A stretch of DNA of 64,000 bases from Hydra vulgaris (taxonomy: Eukaryota; Cnidaria; Hydrozoa; Anthoathecata; Hydridae), in the NCBI RefSeq assembly GCF_038396675.1, contig NC_088921.1, positions 47,725,001 through 47,789,000 of the forward strand. The letters are read 5' to 3'. Below are positions 1 to 12,549 of this stretch, in pieces. The position numbers and the translations under genes are program-made. The notes below the pieces were generated by a model. That model made no database searches and was not told where the DNA came from. It saw only the letters and a program-made list of their open reading frames with translations. Numbering within the stretch: the first letter of the stretch is position 1; the number at the start of each line of letters is the position of its first letter.

Positions 1-44
1 ACCCTCCAAAGCTGTCATTTAAACATTTGAGTAAGCACATTGAG

Positions 45-106
45 TTTGAACTATAGTTTTGAACTATAGTTGGCAATTATTAGTTTTGAACTATAGTTGG
101 CAAATT
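45..106. repeat. Short direct repeats, TTTGAACTATAG core
   Basis: The 12-base core TTTGAACTATAG starts at 45, 58 and 85. The two later copies continue into TTGGCAA. It lies just before the pogo-type remnant and may be replication-slippage debris of that element's end. Confidence 0.6.
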
Positions 107-199
107 GTAAATATTGAGGACCTTTTTTTTTTGGTGTCTTTAGTTGGCAAAAAATACATAACCCCCCCCCCCCCACCATGGAAGACCTCTTCGGGACGG

Positions 200-800
200 C
201 CCTGAACGGAAATGGAAGCCAAACCTGGACATCCAACTATTTTAGATGAAGAAGAAGAAAAGAAACCTAATTGATTTTGCATATAATCGTGCAGCTTTAG
301 GAATTGGATTGCAATTTCTAAAATATACTGAAAATTTTGCCTTAAAACATAAAAAGCATTCTAGAATGGAACTCTTACAGAAAAGTGGTGGCGTGGGATC
401 TGCAAAAGGCACAAAGATTTAACTTGACATCAACCAGAAGGTACAGCAGTTATTGGACATCAGTGTATGAATGCTTGTAAAGTGGCAAAATATTTTTCCA
501 TTCTTAAAAATGTGTTACCGGAAAACAACCTACTTCAGAAATTGCAAAACATTTGGAATATGGATGAGACTGGGATGCAGTTTGATTATCGTCCTGGAAA
601 AATAGTTGCTAAAAAAAGAGTTAAGTATCTACAATCAGGAAACTGGGAAACAATCAGAGTAATAGCTTGTGCCAATGCAAAGTCTTTCTCAAGTTTTTAA
701 TTTCAAAATGCCCGAGAAGAAAGTACATGGAGTATTTCAGACAGTGGTTGGACAAAGCAAGGTATTGCATTTCTATAGTTTACAGATATCTCCTTCCGAA
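200..800 (+). pseudogene. pogo/Tigger-like (CENP-B type) DDE transposase remnant
   Basis: Three reading frames in succession give a recognisable pogo/Tigger protein. First a linker (GHPTILDEEEE near 225-260), then an HTH segment with a KWWRG motif (about 383-397), then the start of the DDE domain with NMDETG (about 569-586), which holds the first catalytic Asp. After that comes a SDSGWTKQG stretch near 735-765. Frameshifts fall near 262, 370 and 690. An in-frame TGA at 425-427 sits where the family usually has Arg, consistent with CGA to TGA decay. The rest of the DDE domain is missing; the ~160-bp tandem repeat starts where it should continue. The family call rests on motif recognition; the copy is dead. 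Confidence 0.8.
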
Positions 801-821
801 AAATTTAGATTTTTATACGTG

Positions 822-1530
822 TATATGAATTTATTTACTCTTACAATATAAAAAAGCTCTCATTCTTTAACTAAAGTTTATTTTTTTAGTTTTTACATAA
901 GTTTCATTGCCTTTGACCCAATTGCTCCAAATGGGGGAAACGAGCACTAGGATCCTACATATATTTTGGGTTTTTTTAAATGTGTATGAACTTGTTTACT
1001 CTGACAATATGAAAAATTCGGGGAATTAGACCTGAAATTTTTACATATTTTTTTGATATTTATAAATGTAAACAAATTTGTTCACTCTGACAGTTTGAAA
1101 AAGCTCTTTTTCTTTAACTTAATTTAATTTTTACGGTTTTAATAGAGCTTTTTGTACTCTTGGCCCAATATGCCCCAAAATGGGAAAACAGGCTCTGTGT
1201 ATTTTTACATATTTGCCTAATATTTATAAATATAAATGAATTTGTTTATTCTGACAGTTTAAAAAAACTCTTTTTATTAACTAAAATTAATTTTTATTGT
1301 TTTTACAGAGCTTTGATTGTTCTTGGCCCAATTGCCCTGAATGAGGGAAATAAGCCCTAAGTTTTTACGTATTTTCTTGATATTTATAAATGCAAATGAA
1401 TTTGTTCACTTTGACAGTTTGAAAAAGCTTTTTTTCTTCATCTAAAGTTAATTTTTACAGTTTTAACAAAGCTTTTATAGATTTTGATCCAATTGCCCCA
1501 AATGGTGCAAACGATCAGTGGGATCCTTAC
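822..1530. repeat. ~160-bp tandem repeat (satellite-like), four full units plus one short unit
   Basis: The anchor ACARTWT recurs at 843, 1004, 1090, 1254 and 1414, so spacings are 161, 86, 164 and 160. Each full unit has an AATTTGTT-ACTCTGACA start, an AAAGCTCTTTTTCTTTAACT block, and a CCCAATTGCCCCAAATGGG block that is unusually GC-rich for this window. The 86-base spacing is a unit with an internal deletion. No coding potential is seen. Confidence 0.85.
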
Positions 1531-1689
1531 CTAGGGGCCCCTAATATGAGAATAATAATTTGTAGAATTGAATACTTTGATTCTTTAGTAAAAAAGAAAA
1601 CAAAAATAATTTAGCATAAGAACTTCAATGAAACTCTTTCTCATTGATGGCATTTGAAAAATAAATTTATTATCAAAATTTGGTGCCAT

Positions 1690-4398
1690 CAGAGCCGTAC
1701 TTTTGCAAGTGCAATAAGAGCAACCGCACTGGGCCCCCGATATTTAAGGGGCCCCAAATTTGAAAAAATAATATTTTCTAATATGAAACTTATTTATAAG
1801 AAACTAGCAATAGAATCCAAATCTTAAGAATCTTTAGTATTAAATTACTTTTCGATTAGAAACTTATTTTTTTAAGAGTTCGAGGAATATTTCCTAATTT
1901 TGTACGCCCAATCGAATGAAACTCTTTTCAAATGAAAATGGAATTCTGCTCAAAATTTCCCTTTGGAAAAGTTTTAATCTAAAAATCAATCAAATGGAAG
2001 CAAAAAAAATTTGATTAATTTAATAATGCTTTAATATGAAAAATAATATTTTTTAAATATATTTCAAATATATCAAATAGTTCTGTTGTTTTATTGTTTC
2101 AAATTTTGGTTTTTTATTTTTTAAACAGTTTTGTTAACATTTTTAAATTCACTTGTCGTTTAATTTAAACTTACATGCAACATTTAATTACCTCAAATGT
2201 CGAAAAGATATTATGAAAGCGGCACACCAAAGACCGAAACAGATCCGGAAAGTAGCAGAATTAAATAGCTTTGCTGGATCGTTAAATAAATTTTTTTAAA
2301 CGAGGCGAAAGTTGGTCAGTTTTGAACACTACTTTAATCGAAATATGCAATTTAAATTGTAAATTTCAATTTGAAAACAATAATGTTAAAGAAATATGAA
2401 TGAGCCAGAACTTCAAAATTTCTATAACCAGAACAAGAATCTAGATGGTGAATCAGGATCAAATAGCGTCAATATCTAGGATATTATATCTAACAAGACT
2501 TCAGAAATTAGTAATAATTTACAAACGGAGAGCGGCAGTTAATCAAAATGCAATTACGATATGATAGATCCAGCAACATGGCCTGTTGAAATCGACAACA
2601 AACAACGGATGTTTTTGGTAGAGCAGTCACCAAAAAGTATTAAAGATATCCATTATAAAAGAAATTCTCAAGGAAGATGTTTCAGTGACACTTTTTTTAC
2701 CGACAAATAAGAAATGGTGAAAAAAAATGAGGAAATCGGCTTTTATATTCTAACTCGACAGGAAAAAGTTTCTGCTTCTGTTGTCGTTTGTTTCCATCGA
2801 TAAAGATAAGCTTAACTTCAAGTGGATTTTCAAGATTAAACTTTAAGATTGCTGATTACCGAGATCAGTCGTATGATAACGCAAGCAATATGAAAGAAGA
2901 ATATAAGAGAGTGAAAACACAAATTTTAAAAGTCAACAACAAAGCATGGTATACGCCGTGTGGTAGACATAAAATTACTTTAGTTATAAATGATTGAGTT
3001 AAAAACACGATTAAAAGTTTTTAACTACATTAAAAAATTTATATAAAATTTTTGCTGCATCAACAAAGCGGTAGGCTATTCAAGTAAAATATTTAAAAAT
3101 TAATCTGATTATTGATATTATTTTAAAAGTATAAAAGCCGTGAAATACCAGATAAATGAAATTAGTCTTTTTCTATATAAACTTCAAAATAGTCATCCAG
3201 ATTGTAAAACTCATTTTTAATAAAACAAATAAAATCTTATGAACTTTTTGTGTTCACAACAACTTGGTATCACTTTTTATCAAAGCACATTTTAAGCCAA
3301 TTGCTTTAGTAAAAAAATATGGTAATTAATATTGCATTACTACATACAAAGGCTAGGCTATTATTCTTGATGATTTCATTAACAATTTTGAACAGGTTAT
3401 AAAAGAAGCATACGAAGCATCGGTAGATATAGATGTTATAGCACAGCTCACTGAGCGTTCTTCTTGTGATACTCAAATATAAAGTAGAAACAAAGATTGT
3501 CTTGATAAATCACCAGAACCTAGTTTAGTCAAAACGGAGAGTACGTCATCTCAAGAGATTGGCTGACTATTGTTATTATACAGACCATAAAAATAAAGCA
3601 AATGAGAAATATTACGATACTTATGTACCAAATGAAGAAATTGAATCAATAGATTGATCCAGTTGGATGTTGCGATGATATTGATATACATGATCTCATT
3701 TCTGAAATTGATGATGAGTATAACCATCTAACTCAAACGGCTGAAGATAAGTTTAAAGAATCTTATTTTAATAAACTATTTGATCAAGTAAAAGATTCAT
3801 TGCAAGAATGATTTGAATCTTATAGTTTTTTAAACCAAATTAAATGGTTTTCTTTTCGAAAGTAAAAAGCTAAAAACTATGATTACAAATGAATTCAATG
3901 GTAATTGTTCAAATCTTGTCAAATACTTAGGAAATGATGTTAAAGAGGAGGAGTTCAAAATAGAACTTTCTATTTTAAGATATATTTTAGAAGATAATTG
4001 TGCTATTATAGAGAATTAGGAATTCATTTTAGAAAGGAATTTGGAAGAATTATGTCCAAATATATGTATCGCGTATATCAAATAATTTTAATAATACTCA
4101 TTACCGTTGCTTATTGTGAACAATCATTTTCAAAACTAATTCAAACTAATTCAAAATTAGTTACAAATTATCTGCGTTCCACAATGTCACAGGAAAGACT
4201 TTCAGGATTTACAATACTGTCAATAGAAAATGCAAACGTCAAAGAGCAAGGAAAATTGATAAATAATTTTTTTTTGTATAACTTTTTTTTTAGAAATAAA
4301 ACCCAATAAAAATAAATTCAAGTAAATTAAAAAATTTTTTTTTCAAGGGCCACAAAAAGTTACAGCACAGGGCCCCTGAAAGTTACAGCATGGCTCTG
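1690..4398 (+). mobile_element. hAT DNA transposon, complete ends, 8-bp target duplication
   Basis: The left end reads CAGAGCCGTAC and the right end, reverse-complemented, CAGAGCCATGC. Both are followed inside by GGGGCCC-rich segments. Perfect 8-bp direct repeats GGTGCCAT flank it at 1682-1689 and 4399-4406, the hallmark of hAT insertion. The 2709-bp body holds a decayed transposase of the zinc-finger MYM/TTF-type hAT group on the plus strand. The perfect duplication fits a moderately young insertion, but the gene is heavily broken. Confidence 0.88.
2190..4240 (+). pseudogene. hAT transposase (ZMYM1/TTF-type group), broken
   Basis: Recognisable islands in family order: an N-terminal stretch with LNSFAGSLNKFF (about 2258-2300); a DPATWPVEI and HYKRNSQGRCFSDTFF block typical of TTF-type zinc-finger hATs (about 2568-2700); a RNase H-like segment with DQSYDNASNMK (about 2860-2895) and CGRHKITLVIND (2960-2996); and the C-terminal dimerisation motif with EQSFSKL, NYLRSTMSQERL and LSIEN (4118-4235). 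Stops and frameshifts separate them, and 3000-3950 is too decayed to read. The order and terminal repeats make this the transposase of the enclosing element. Confidence 0.82.
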
Positions 4399-4406
4399 GG
4401 TGCCAT

Positions 4407-6371
4407 AAATCCTTAAGAAAAACTCAACAAATCTTGACGCAAAATAGGCATTATTGAACCCAACATAAATTTTTAAACTTGGAAACCAGTTATCCAAATT
4501 TAAAAAACGAACACATTCTGAAAAATATTTCATTATTATCAGTGTACTTTGGTATTTATTATAGCCTGAGAAAAAGATAATAGTAAAATCGTATGGAGTG
4601 CCTACGAATATGCAAATAACACTAATATAATTTATATATAAGCTTTTGTATGTAAACAATAGTTAAAAAAATGTTCAACTGAATTCCAAAAAGATATGAA
4701 CTAATATTAGTTATTGTCAATTTTGATTAAAAAGGATTGTCAAGATTTGCTGCAATATTAAGAGTTATTAAAGATAACCAAAAGTTAATGATACCATAAA
4801 AACTCGGTTTTTCTGCCTATAACTTTTCCAAATATATCAAATGTGTTTATGAAGAACATACATTATTTAGAAGTTTGCTAAATGATTTATATTCTAAGAG
4901 TCTTTGGCCGCCAGACCTACATAACTCTATAAAAACTAAAAATATTTTAGTGCACGCTTCCAACACAAGCATGAAATGATATTCAACTATGGAATTTAGA
5001 TCATGGTGGCTTTGGAAGGTAGCAGTTACCAGAGGTGTTAAAAACACTAAATTTTATCAAATCCTGTGGGAATTCCTTGTCAGACACTTTTAAACTTGAA
5101 AAATTGTAACAGTACTTAAGTTATAATATAAAAGCGTAATATTATACATGTCACTCGGGTAACCCTTAGCCAGATATATGTTATAAGTTAGCTGTAGGTG
5201 CGAGCGCGAGACAATTTCATTGAGTGGGTGAACGATTATAAACAATTTTAACAAGTTATTTGAATTAATATAAAAAAATTTTAATTTTTATTATGTAGTT
5301 ATTTGATTAAAAAAAAACGTTAAAAAAGTTATTAATTATAATTTTTAAATTGATAATATAATTTTTTAAATTAATAAACAATAAAAAAGCAAATAAATTT
5401 GTAAACAATAGTTTTAAAATCTATGAACCTAATTCTGAAATTTCAGTTTTCTATTCGACATTCATTGTTTAGCATTAAAAAAAATCGTGTTCAGTTTTAG
5501 GTAGTTTTTGTATACTTTTTATAAAAATTTAATAATTTTAGGTTAATACTTTATAAATAATTTTATATTATTAATTTTACTACTTTAAATATATTCAAAG
5601 CAGTAGTTGCCTGATATAAATAGAGATTGTCGCATTGGAGTGTACATTAGGGATGTAAATTTTTAATTGAACGCACCAAGACACTCAACGATGTGATAGG
5701 TGCCAAAAATTACACAATTTTTTTTTCTTTTAAAGAAATTTTACAGAAAACTTAAAAACATAACATTTTTAAATAAAAAGTAATTTTGTAAAATTTATTG
5801 TATAGAAACTAACATTTTGAAACAAAATTAAAATTTTTAAAGAGATTTTTCAACATGTTTTTTAAGAAGGGAAAAAAGATTGTTAATTATGAAATCTCTA
5901 TAAAATTTCACTGTTGCCAAAAATTCATGACAACCCTAGGTAGCTGTCACAGATAAACGACATTGTGGGCATGAAAGCCCACTATGTCAGGATCACAAAA
6001 ATATAAATTTTGAAATCTATCTATTTTGTCTTGGAAAGAAAAATTTTTTTTTTAATTCTATAATAGCAACAAGGTAAATGACAGTTTTTTTTTTCCTTCA
6101 TTTTTATAACATTTTTACAAATTTCATTTTAACATTATTTAAAAATTTCTTTTTTTTTTTTGAGTGTAATAAATATTCTACAATGGGTTTCTCTTTAAAA
6201 ATATTTTAATTTTCTTTTCTTATGTTCTTGGAAACTGACATACATTATAGTACTTTTATACTAATTTAAATATTTTAAATTTAACTTCTGGAAAAAGGCT
6301 ATTATTATATTATTATCATTTAGTTGTCACTTTAAAGTAAGAAATAAGAATTATATTTTAAAAAATGCCTA
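4407..6371. other. No gene recognised
   Basis: AT-rich sequence with short open frames on both strands (for example 4360-4659 and 4847-5047, minus) that resemble no family I know. A GC-richer patch lies at 5150-5235. Nothing else can be supported. Confidence 0.5.
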
Positions 6372-7029
6372 ATGAAGCGAAACCTCACCATGAATGCCAA
6401 AACACTGTTTGCTTTTTGGACATGCTCTCGAATTCTGTCACCTTTGTTGGCAAGTCAAATTTCAATATTTTGTGAAAAAGAATTTTATTTTGAATTGAAC
6501 ACACTAGAGTCTGTGAAGGTTATTGATCAATATTGCACAGAAAAATCGAGGGAAAAGAGATTCTACCAAAGCTATTCTTCTTCAAATCCATTCAAGTACA
6601 CGAGGACAACTATATGTCTGCCTTATCTGTCAAGTAGGCCATCTAAAGCTCAATGAAAGTATCTGTTAAGTAGGACATCTTGAGCTCAATGTTCTCCTTA
6701 GTTGAAGAACAAATAGCAGCATCTGCCATTACTGCTGAAGATGCTTCACCTTAAGGAACAGTTTGGCTTACTCAAACTAAAGGTGAACGATCTTTTATTT
6801 CTAAAAATTGTTTAATTTTAAGATTACCATTCTTAGTCATACTTAAAAACATAATTTTTAGTGGTTGCAAAATTAGTCAAAAATGAACTAAAAAATACAT
6901 TCTCTTATCATTCTTTCACAGTTTACCAGTGCAAAATAATTTTTTGATTCAAATTTATACTAGATTGCTCAACTCTGTAATGAGAAATCTAGCCTCAACT
7001 TTGAATTATGTACAAGCAGGCTTGGACAG
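6372..7029. other. Unrecognised 94-codon frame and a 36-bp-period direct repeat
   Basis: A plus-strand frame runs 6372-6656 without a recognisable motif; Cys and Ser are common and no domain is visible. At 6625 and 6661 a 31-base segment (ATCTGTCAAGTAGGCCATCT...) is repeated with five mismatches, overlapping the frame's end. This is probably transposon debris; no function is assigned. Confidence 0.35.
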
Positions 7030-7135
7030 AAATGGCGCGCGATTGCATGCTGTAACTAACCAGGCTTATAATTTTTTCTTTACAACTTGACCACGGCTGT
7101 TTTGATGTTTTAACAATTTTAATGCAATAAAAAAA
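7030..7135. mobile_element. Fragment related to the MITE at 28970-29794
   Basis: GCGCGCGATTGCATGC, then AACCAGGC, then TTGACCACGGCTGTTTTGATG occur in the same order and spacing as GTGCGATCGCGCG, GACCAGGC and TTGACCGCGGTTATTTC in the element at 28970-29794. No matching right end was found nearby. Confidence 0.5.
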
Positions 7136-7439
7136 ACTGTTACGTTATGAATAACTTTTAATTGTTAATCTTTTCCAAAGTTTTTATTTTTCGTGAATAA
7201 AATAAAAAATTAACTATTGTGTTTGTTTAAAATAAACGTCTTTTGTGTAAATTAACAAAAAATATTATATATAATTTTTTTTTATGTAGGCATGTATTTT
7301 TTAGGACAAATTTAAACGTTTGAAACTATTTTTCAATATCTTTCTAAAATTATTGTATAGGATGATTTTTGAAAGATTTTTTTTTAACTTATTTTAAATC
7401 ATGAAAAAGTTGTGTGACTAGTTACTTAGAATGAGAATA

Positions 7440-7800
7440 GGAATATTGTTCCTTGAAAGAAAATGGGACCCTCGAGAGAAACTACTGCACTATTAAGCAA
7501 ACAGTGGAACGATCAAAAATCTCTATAGCGAAAGCCTTATATTGGTATAACATCTCTACTAAAAAAACAGGAGTGAGCCCAATATACAAACTGTATAATT
7601 ATAAGGAAAGGCTCAAAGAATTGGAACAAAAAATTGACATGTCAATGAGGAAACAAAAAAACTTCTAGAGTTGTTAAACATATGTGGCTGAAACCCCCTG
7701 AGGGGCGTTGTGCAACAAGATTGTGGATCAAGTAGTCAAGGTGGATAAGATGCCACACCATGTTAAGCACTTAAGACTATGACATGGACTGCAGAATGAC
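7440..7800 (+). pseudogene. LTR-retroelement integrase C-terminal fragment
   Basis: The frame 7453-7668 contains LERNYCTIKQTVERS followed by ALYWYN and PIYKLYNY. This is the layout of the end of a retroelement integrase core (family pattern ERN-x-TIK ... A-x-YWYN). Downstream, in shifted frames, KPPEGRCATR (about 7696-7725) and VDKMPHHVKHL (about 7740-7772) match the integrase C-terminal part. No LTRs, protease or RT were found nearby, so this is an isolated fragment. The exact clade (gypsy-type or other) is not assigned. Confidence 0.65.
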
Positions 7801-8913
<1,113 letters not shown>

Positions 8914-8940
8914 AAGGATTTTATCTTTTGAATTATTACA

Positions 8941-9092
8941 AATTATTTCTCCGCAAAGTGGCCTTGTTTGTCAAGGTTTGTTTTTCAGAGTCTGTATTTC
9001 AGAGAGTTAAAAGAGGATTGTAACCATAACTAAAGTAGCCTTAACCTTGGCGAGGTGAATTATCATAGAAAGAAAAGAAAAAAAAAAAAAAT
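8941..9092 (+). mobile_element. 5'-truncated tRNA-SINE copy, plus strand
   Basis: It starts TTTCTCCGC and continues GGCCTTGTTTGTCAAGG, AGAGTTAAAAGAGG, TTGTAACCA, AGTAGCC, CCTTGGCGAGGTGAAT and a 3' A-rich tail. This is the same series of blocks as the body of the full-length SINE on the minus strand at 9473-9174. The tRNA-like head is absent. It shares the body also seen at 28700-28801. Confidence 0.75.
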
Positions 9093-9170
9093 TAGCCTGT
9101 AATAGATAATGTAAGTATTAATAAAAACTGTAACTATTATCAAGTTAATAAAATGTAAACTAAAATAATG

Positions 9171-9173
<3 letters not shown>

Positions 9174-9202
<29 letters not shown>

Positions 9203-9473
9203 ATTTTGTGAACCTCCCCAAGGCCCGAGGGGGCCACTACAGTCGAGGAGGCTACTCATTTTTTTGTGTTTTTATTATTTTTATTTTTTAGTTGTTATTC
9301 GTGGTGCAACCCTCTCTCAACTCTTTAACTCCGAAACACGAGCCTTGCAACCGAGCAAGGCCGCTGCGCGGAGAAACTAAGTTGAGCGCGGTACTTCCAG
9401 GGACGTGGTGGGAGTCGAACTCCGAACCTCTCGCTTACAAAGCGAGCGCTCTTACCACTACACCACTACCGCA
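9174..9473 (-). mobile_element. Full-length tRNA-derived SINE, minus strand
   Basis: Read on the minus strand, the head has an A-box-like TAGTGGTAAGAGCGC and a B box GTTCGACTCC, folding like a tRNA with anticodon-stem CTCGCTTTGTAAGCGAG. The body (GCGCAGCGGCCTTG ... GGAGTTAAAGAGTTG) and a segment with GGGCCTTGGGGAGGTTCAC follow, ending in a long A tail (poly-T on the plus strand from 9177). It lies in the minus-strand PRDM9-like gene, 80 bases past the third identified SET exon. It is not a tRNA gene: no discriminator/CCA logic and a SINE body with a tail are attached. Confidence 0.88.
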
Positions 9474-9551
9474 TAAACTAAAACCACTACCACTAAACTA
9501 AAACATTAAAGCATTTAAAACAACTAATATAAAAAGTAATGAAAAAACTAC

Positions 9552-9768
9552 CTGAGACATGATCCAAATTATCTGCAGTTTCTAATTTTTTTAAATTTTG
9601 CTTTTTTATAATTTTTTGATCAGAAATTGTTTGAGAACTTTCTTGAAAGTCCTCATCAGATGGAGAAATCTTGTTTTTTGTGTTTGGACTAGGTGAAGGG
9701 ATTATCGAGGGGATGAACATCTCTCGCAGTTCATTGCCATAAGCATTACCATACCATACTAAGAGCTC
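9552..9768 (-). CDS. PRDM9-like: PRDM9-like gene, exon with the end of the SET domain and a Ser-rich linker
   Basis: On the minus strand the exon follows an acceptor TTTCAG (AG at 9770-9769) and begins ELLVWYGNAYGNEL, the C-terminal strand and helix of a PR/SET domain. The Tyr of VWYG corresponds to a catalytically essential Tyr of PRDM9-family methyltransferases. About 50 residues of Ser/Pro/Lys-rich linker follow (PSIIPSPSPNTKNK and onward). The exon ends CAG|GTAGTT after 217 bases, so the next intron is phase 1. Phase 0 entry matches the exon at 10920-10744 exactly. No next exon was identified between here and base 1, and no C2H2 zinc-finger array was noticed. The family role is H3 lysine methylation in the nucleus; whether this gene directs recombination is unknown. 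Confidence 0.82.
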
Positions 9769-10743
9769 CTGAAATAATATTTATGATTTATATTTCAAAC
9801 TTAACTAAAAACTTTTTTTAAATTTTATTATTGAAATTAAAAAAAAAAACTCACATACTTAAGGGAGACACCCTTCTATATATTTATTTATTATCTAAAT
9901 AAGAACATTTTTTAGGGTGTCTTCTAGATGTATTAGGGTACCTTCTAAATGGAAAATTAGGTGAACTGACTGGAATAAAAATATACAGATAAAAAAAATG
10001 CAAATTCTATTTGATCAGATTTAACTGTTAAAAAATGGTATTATTATTAAAAAAAAAAGGTTTTAATTCTGCCACCTAATTGTTTGATATATATAACAAT
10101 TCAATATATACACAATATATAACAATTCAATATATACACAATAAATAACAACTCAGAAATATACATACTAACTACAATTATATGCAGAGAAGAAACTTAT
10201 ATTAAAAAAACTATGAAATTTATATACAATTTTACGTTTCATAAACTTTGAACTTTTGTGCTCACAATGAAATTAATAAAAAAGTAATCATGGCAAACTT
10301 TGTTCTGTTAACATACTATTTCATCTTAAATTTATAACACAAAACTACAATCATACACAGAGAAGAAACACAAAAGTTTTTCTTTCACTTTTACATATAT
10401 TCTTTCTTAGAGGTAATCTAGGCAAGCTTTACTCTTCTGCATTATTCCCCATCCCAATTGCATTTAAAAATCATAAAAATAAGATGAATTATAACAAAAT
10501 AATATATTAATTGATTTATTTTTTGATTTTTTTATCTGTCGTGCCCAACCAAACAAATTTGACACTAGACAACCTGACAGGAAGATATCCAGTTCTTATC
10601 TTAGACTCTGCAAGAATATTAACCAGTTATTTTCAAAATTCAAGACATTGTTCTAGGGTAGTGTACAAAATAATGCATAAAATGCCTATTTTTTTAATTA
10701 AATTTTCAGTACGCATTTATTATTTATAATACTTACTACTCAC
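9769..10743 (-). other. Intron of the PRDM9-like gene (975 bp)
   Basis: Minus-strand donor GTGAGT at 10743-10738 and acceptor TTTCAG at 9774-9769. The interior is AT-rich with a 26-bp-period direct repeat (ATATAACAATTCAATATATA) at about 10089-10150. No transposon ends were recognised. Confidence 0.7.
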
Positions 10744-10920
10744 CTCCCCTGGATTTATCTTTTTGTATGTTTTATAATATATTGAATCACCATATTGTTC
10801 AGCTATCAAGTTTTGCTCTTCCTCAAATCGAGCACAGTTAACAAATCTCATCCAATCACTTTTTTCTTCATCTTGACAGTCTAGATAATGCAAAACCTTG
10901 GTATTTTCCTCATTATATAC
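10744..10920 (-). CDS. PRDM9-like: PRDM9-like gene, central SET-domain exon
   Basis: The exon is 177 bases, 59 codons in phase 0 at both ends, between acceptor TTATTTAG (AG at 10922-10921) and donor GAG|GTGAGT. It encodes the core of the PR/SET fold: WMRFVNCARFEEEQNLIA (S-adenosylmethionine and substrate pocket region; PRDM9 proteins have WMRYVNCAR-x3-EQNL), then YYKTYKKINPGE. The second Tyr of IYYKTY aligns with a catalytic-site Tyr of PRDM9. The match to PRDM7/9 is closer than to other PRDM members because of the NCAR...EQNL and VWYG sequences together. This is a sequence-recognition call of high confidence; activity is inferred. Confidence 0.87.
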
Positions 10921-11274
10921 CTAAATAAGTAACATGAATTATGAAAATATAACAGTTAAAATCAAATTATTTTCTTATTTATATAATATTCTTCAGCAAC
11001 ATTTCTAATTATTATTAATTGAAAAAAGAAAAATTAATTTTTTGATCTGCAGGTTTGACAAATCAATAAACATGAGAGCATTTGTTAAAAAAAAGACTGG
11101 AAGTTAATATCATGTTTCTTTACTGTTACTTATTCTTTACTGTTACTATTCAAAAGTTGAAAAACAATTATTAAAACATTCTGATTAGCATCTTCAAAAG
11201 TTTGCTGAGTTATCTTACTTACAGGTGTGCAAATTTTACTTACCAATAAATCAATTCGATCAATTATATATTTC

Positions 11275-11840
11275 TGAATAAAGGTCCAAAAAATCTGCAC
11301 AGTAATTTAAACATCAATCAATAAAAAATTATATTAAAGCTATTTGTGCATTGTTTGAAACATTAAAATTGATTTTTGTTTAGGGGGAAACTTTGAGGAA
11401 TTATTTAACAATTTAAATGTTTTAAATTAAGAATTTATTATTTAATAATAAAAATAATAAGATATACTTTAAAATAAATCATTTGAGTTTTTTGGTTTTG
11501 TTTTAAAATAACTATAAAAAGTTTAAATAAGTTTTTATATACTTTTCAACTCCTTTGTCTTTAATTTTGTATACATATCTGCTAAAGAGTTACAAGCATT
11601 TAATTTATAAGAAAACATTGAATAAGTTTTTTTTAATAAGATAATTTTGAATAAGATTTAAATAAGATATAAAAGTATTTTATATCTTATTTTATGATTT
11701 CTTTTATTTAAAATCACTGCTAAATTCCTTTAGACTGTTGTGACTTGTAGTTTTTTATTATTACATTGCACTTTATGCTTTATTTTTCTAGTTTTCTTTG
11801 ATGGTTTATAAAATGAATTAAAATATTAAAATTTAAATCA
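11275..11840. repeat. Dispersed repeat, complete copy
   Basis: The first part (GGTCCAAAAAATCTGCACAG ... AAATTGATTTTTGTTTAGG) matches 16480-16690. The second part (GTTACAAG..., ATATAAAAGTATTTTATATC, CTGTTGTGACTTG, TTTTTCTAGTTTTC) matches 18140-18430. The last ~90 bases match 23035-23130. No ends or coding potential were found. Confidence 0.75.
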
Positions 11841-12242
11841 TAATTTCAACAATAATTAAAAAAAAAAAAAAATATTTTGTATTTTTATTAATGTTTTATA
11901 ATGAGATTAAAAGAAAAATGAAACGTTTTTCTTTTGTTTTTTAGTTTTCCTGATGTAAAATAAAATAGCGAACTAAAGATCAAAAGTTCATTCATTAAAA
12001 AAATTGTTTTTTAACAATTCATTTTTTCTTAGTTGTATGCACCTACAACTAATTTTTTTTTTGTTGTACACACGTATTTAAACATAACTTATTAATTATT
12101 AATTGGACAATTTCACTTAAAATTCTTGTTTAATTTAACCAAATAATTTTTTTATACAAACTAAATTAATTTATAAAGTTAATTTAAATGAATAATAAAA
12201 TACTTTTATTTTATTTTAAAGAATGCCTGCCCAAACCTTAAC

Positions 12243-12413
12243 CCTCAGTAGATGTATGTACACTCCACTGCGTCTATGCCTATTTAAGTCAGTCGATGCA
12301 TGTACAGGCTACTGTGACTATGCCTATTTAAGTCTGTCAATGTATGTACACTCCACAGTGCCTATCCCTATTTAAGTCAGTATACTCCAATGCGACTACA
12401 TCTAAATCAGTCA
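12243..12413. repeat. 44-bp tandem repeat, about 3.5 units
   Basis: TATTTAAGTC recurs at 12281, 12325 and 12369, and each unit has TGTATGTACACTCCACTG before it. It is GC-richer than its surroundings, and a last degraded unit ends near 12413. Confidence 0.85.
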
Positions 12414-12549
12414 GTTATGTATGCATTTACTCTATTACTTATTCTATGTAACTTTAAAAGATGAAAATACATAATAAATATAACTATAAATAAACAACAA
12501 TAATAGTTAAAAAACATAAAACTACTTTGAAACAAAACATTAAAATTAA

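Noticed and set aside
4360-4659. Minus-strand 99-codon frame
   Set aside because: Overlaps the right end of a hAT element and AT-rich flank; no motif.
9405-9475. Possible tRNA gene, minus strand
   Set aside because: The tRNA-like fold continues into a SINE body and A tail and has relatives at 8941 and 28700.
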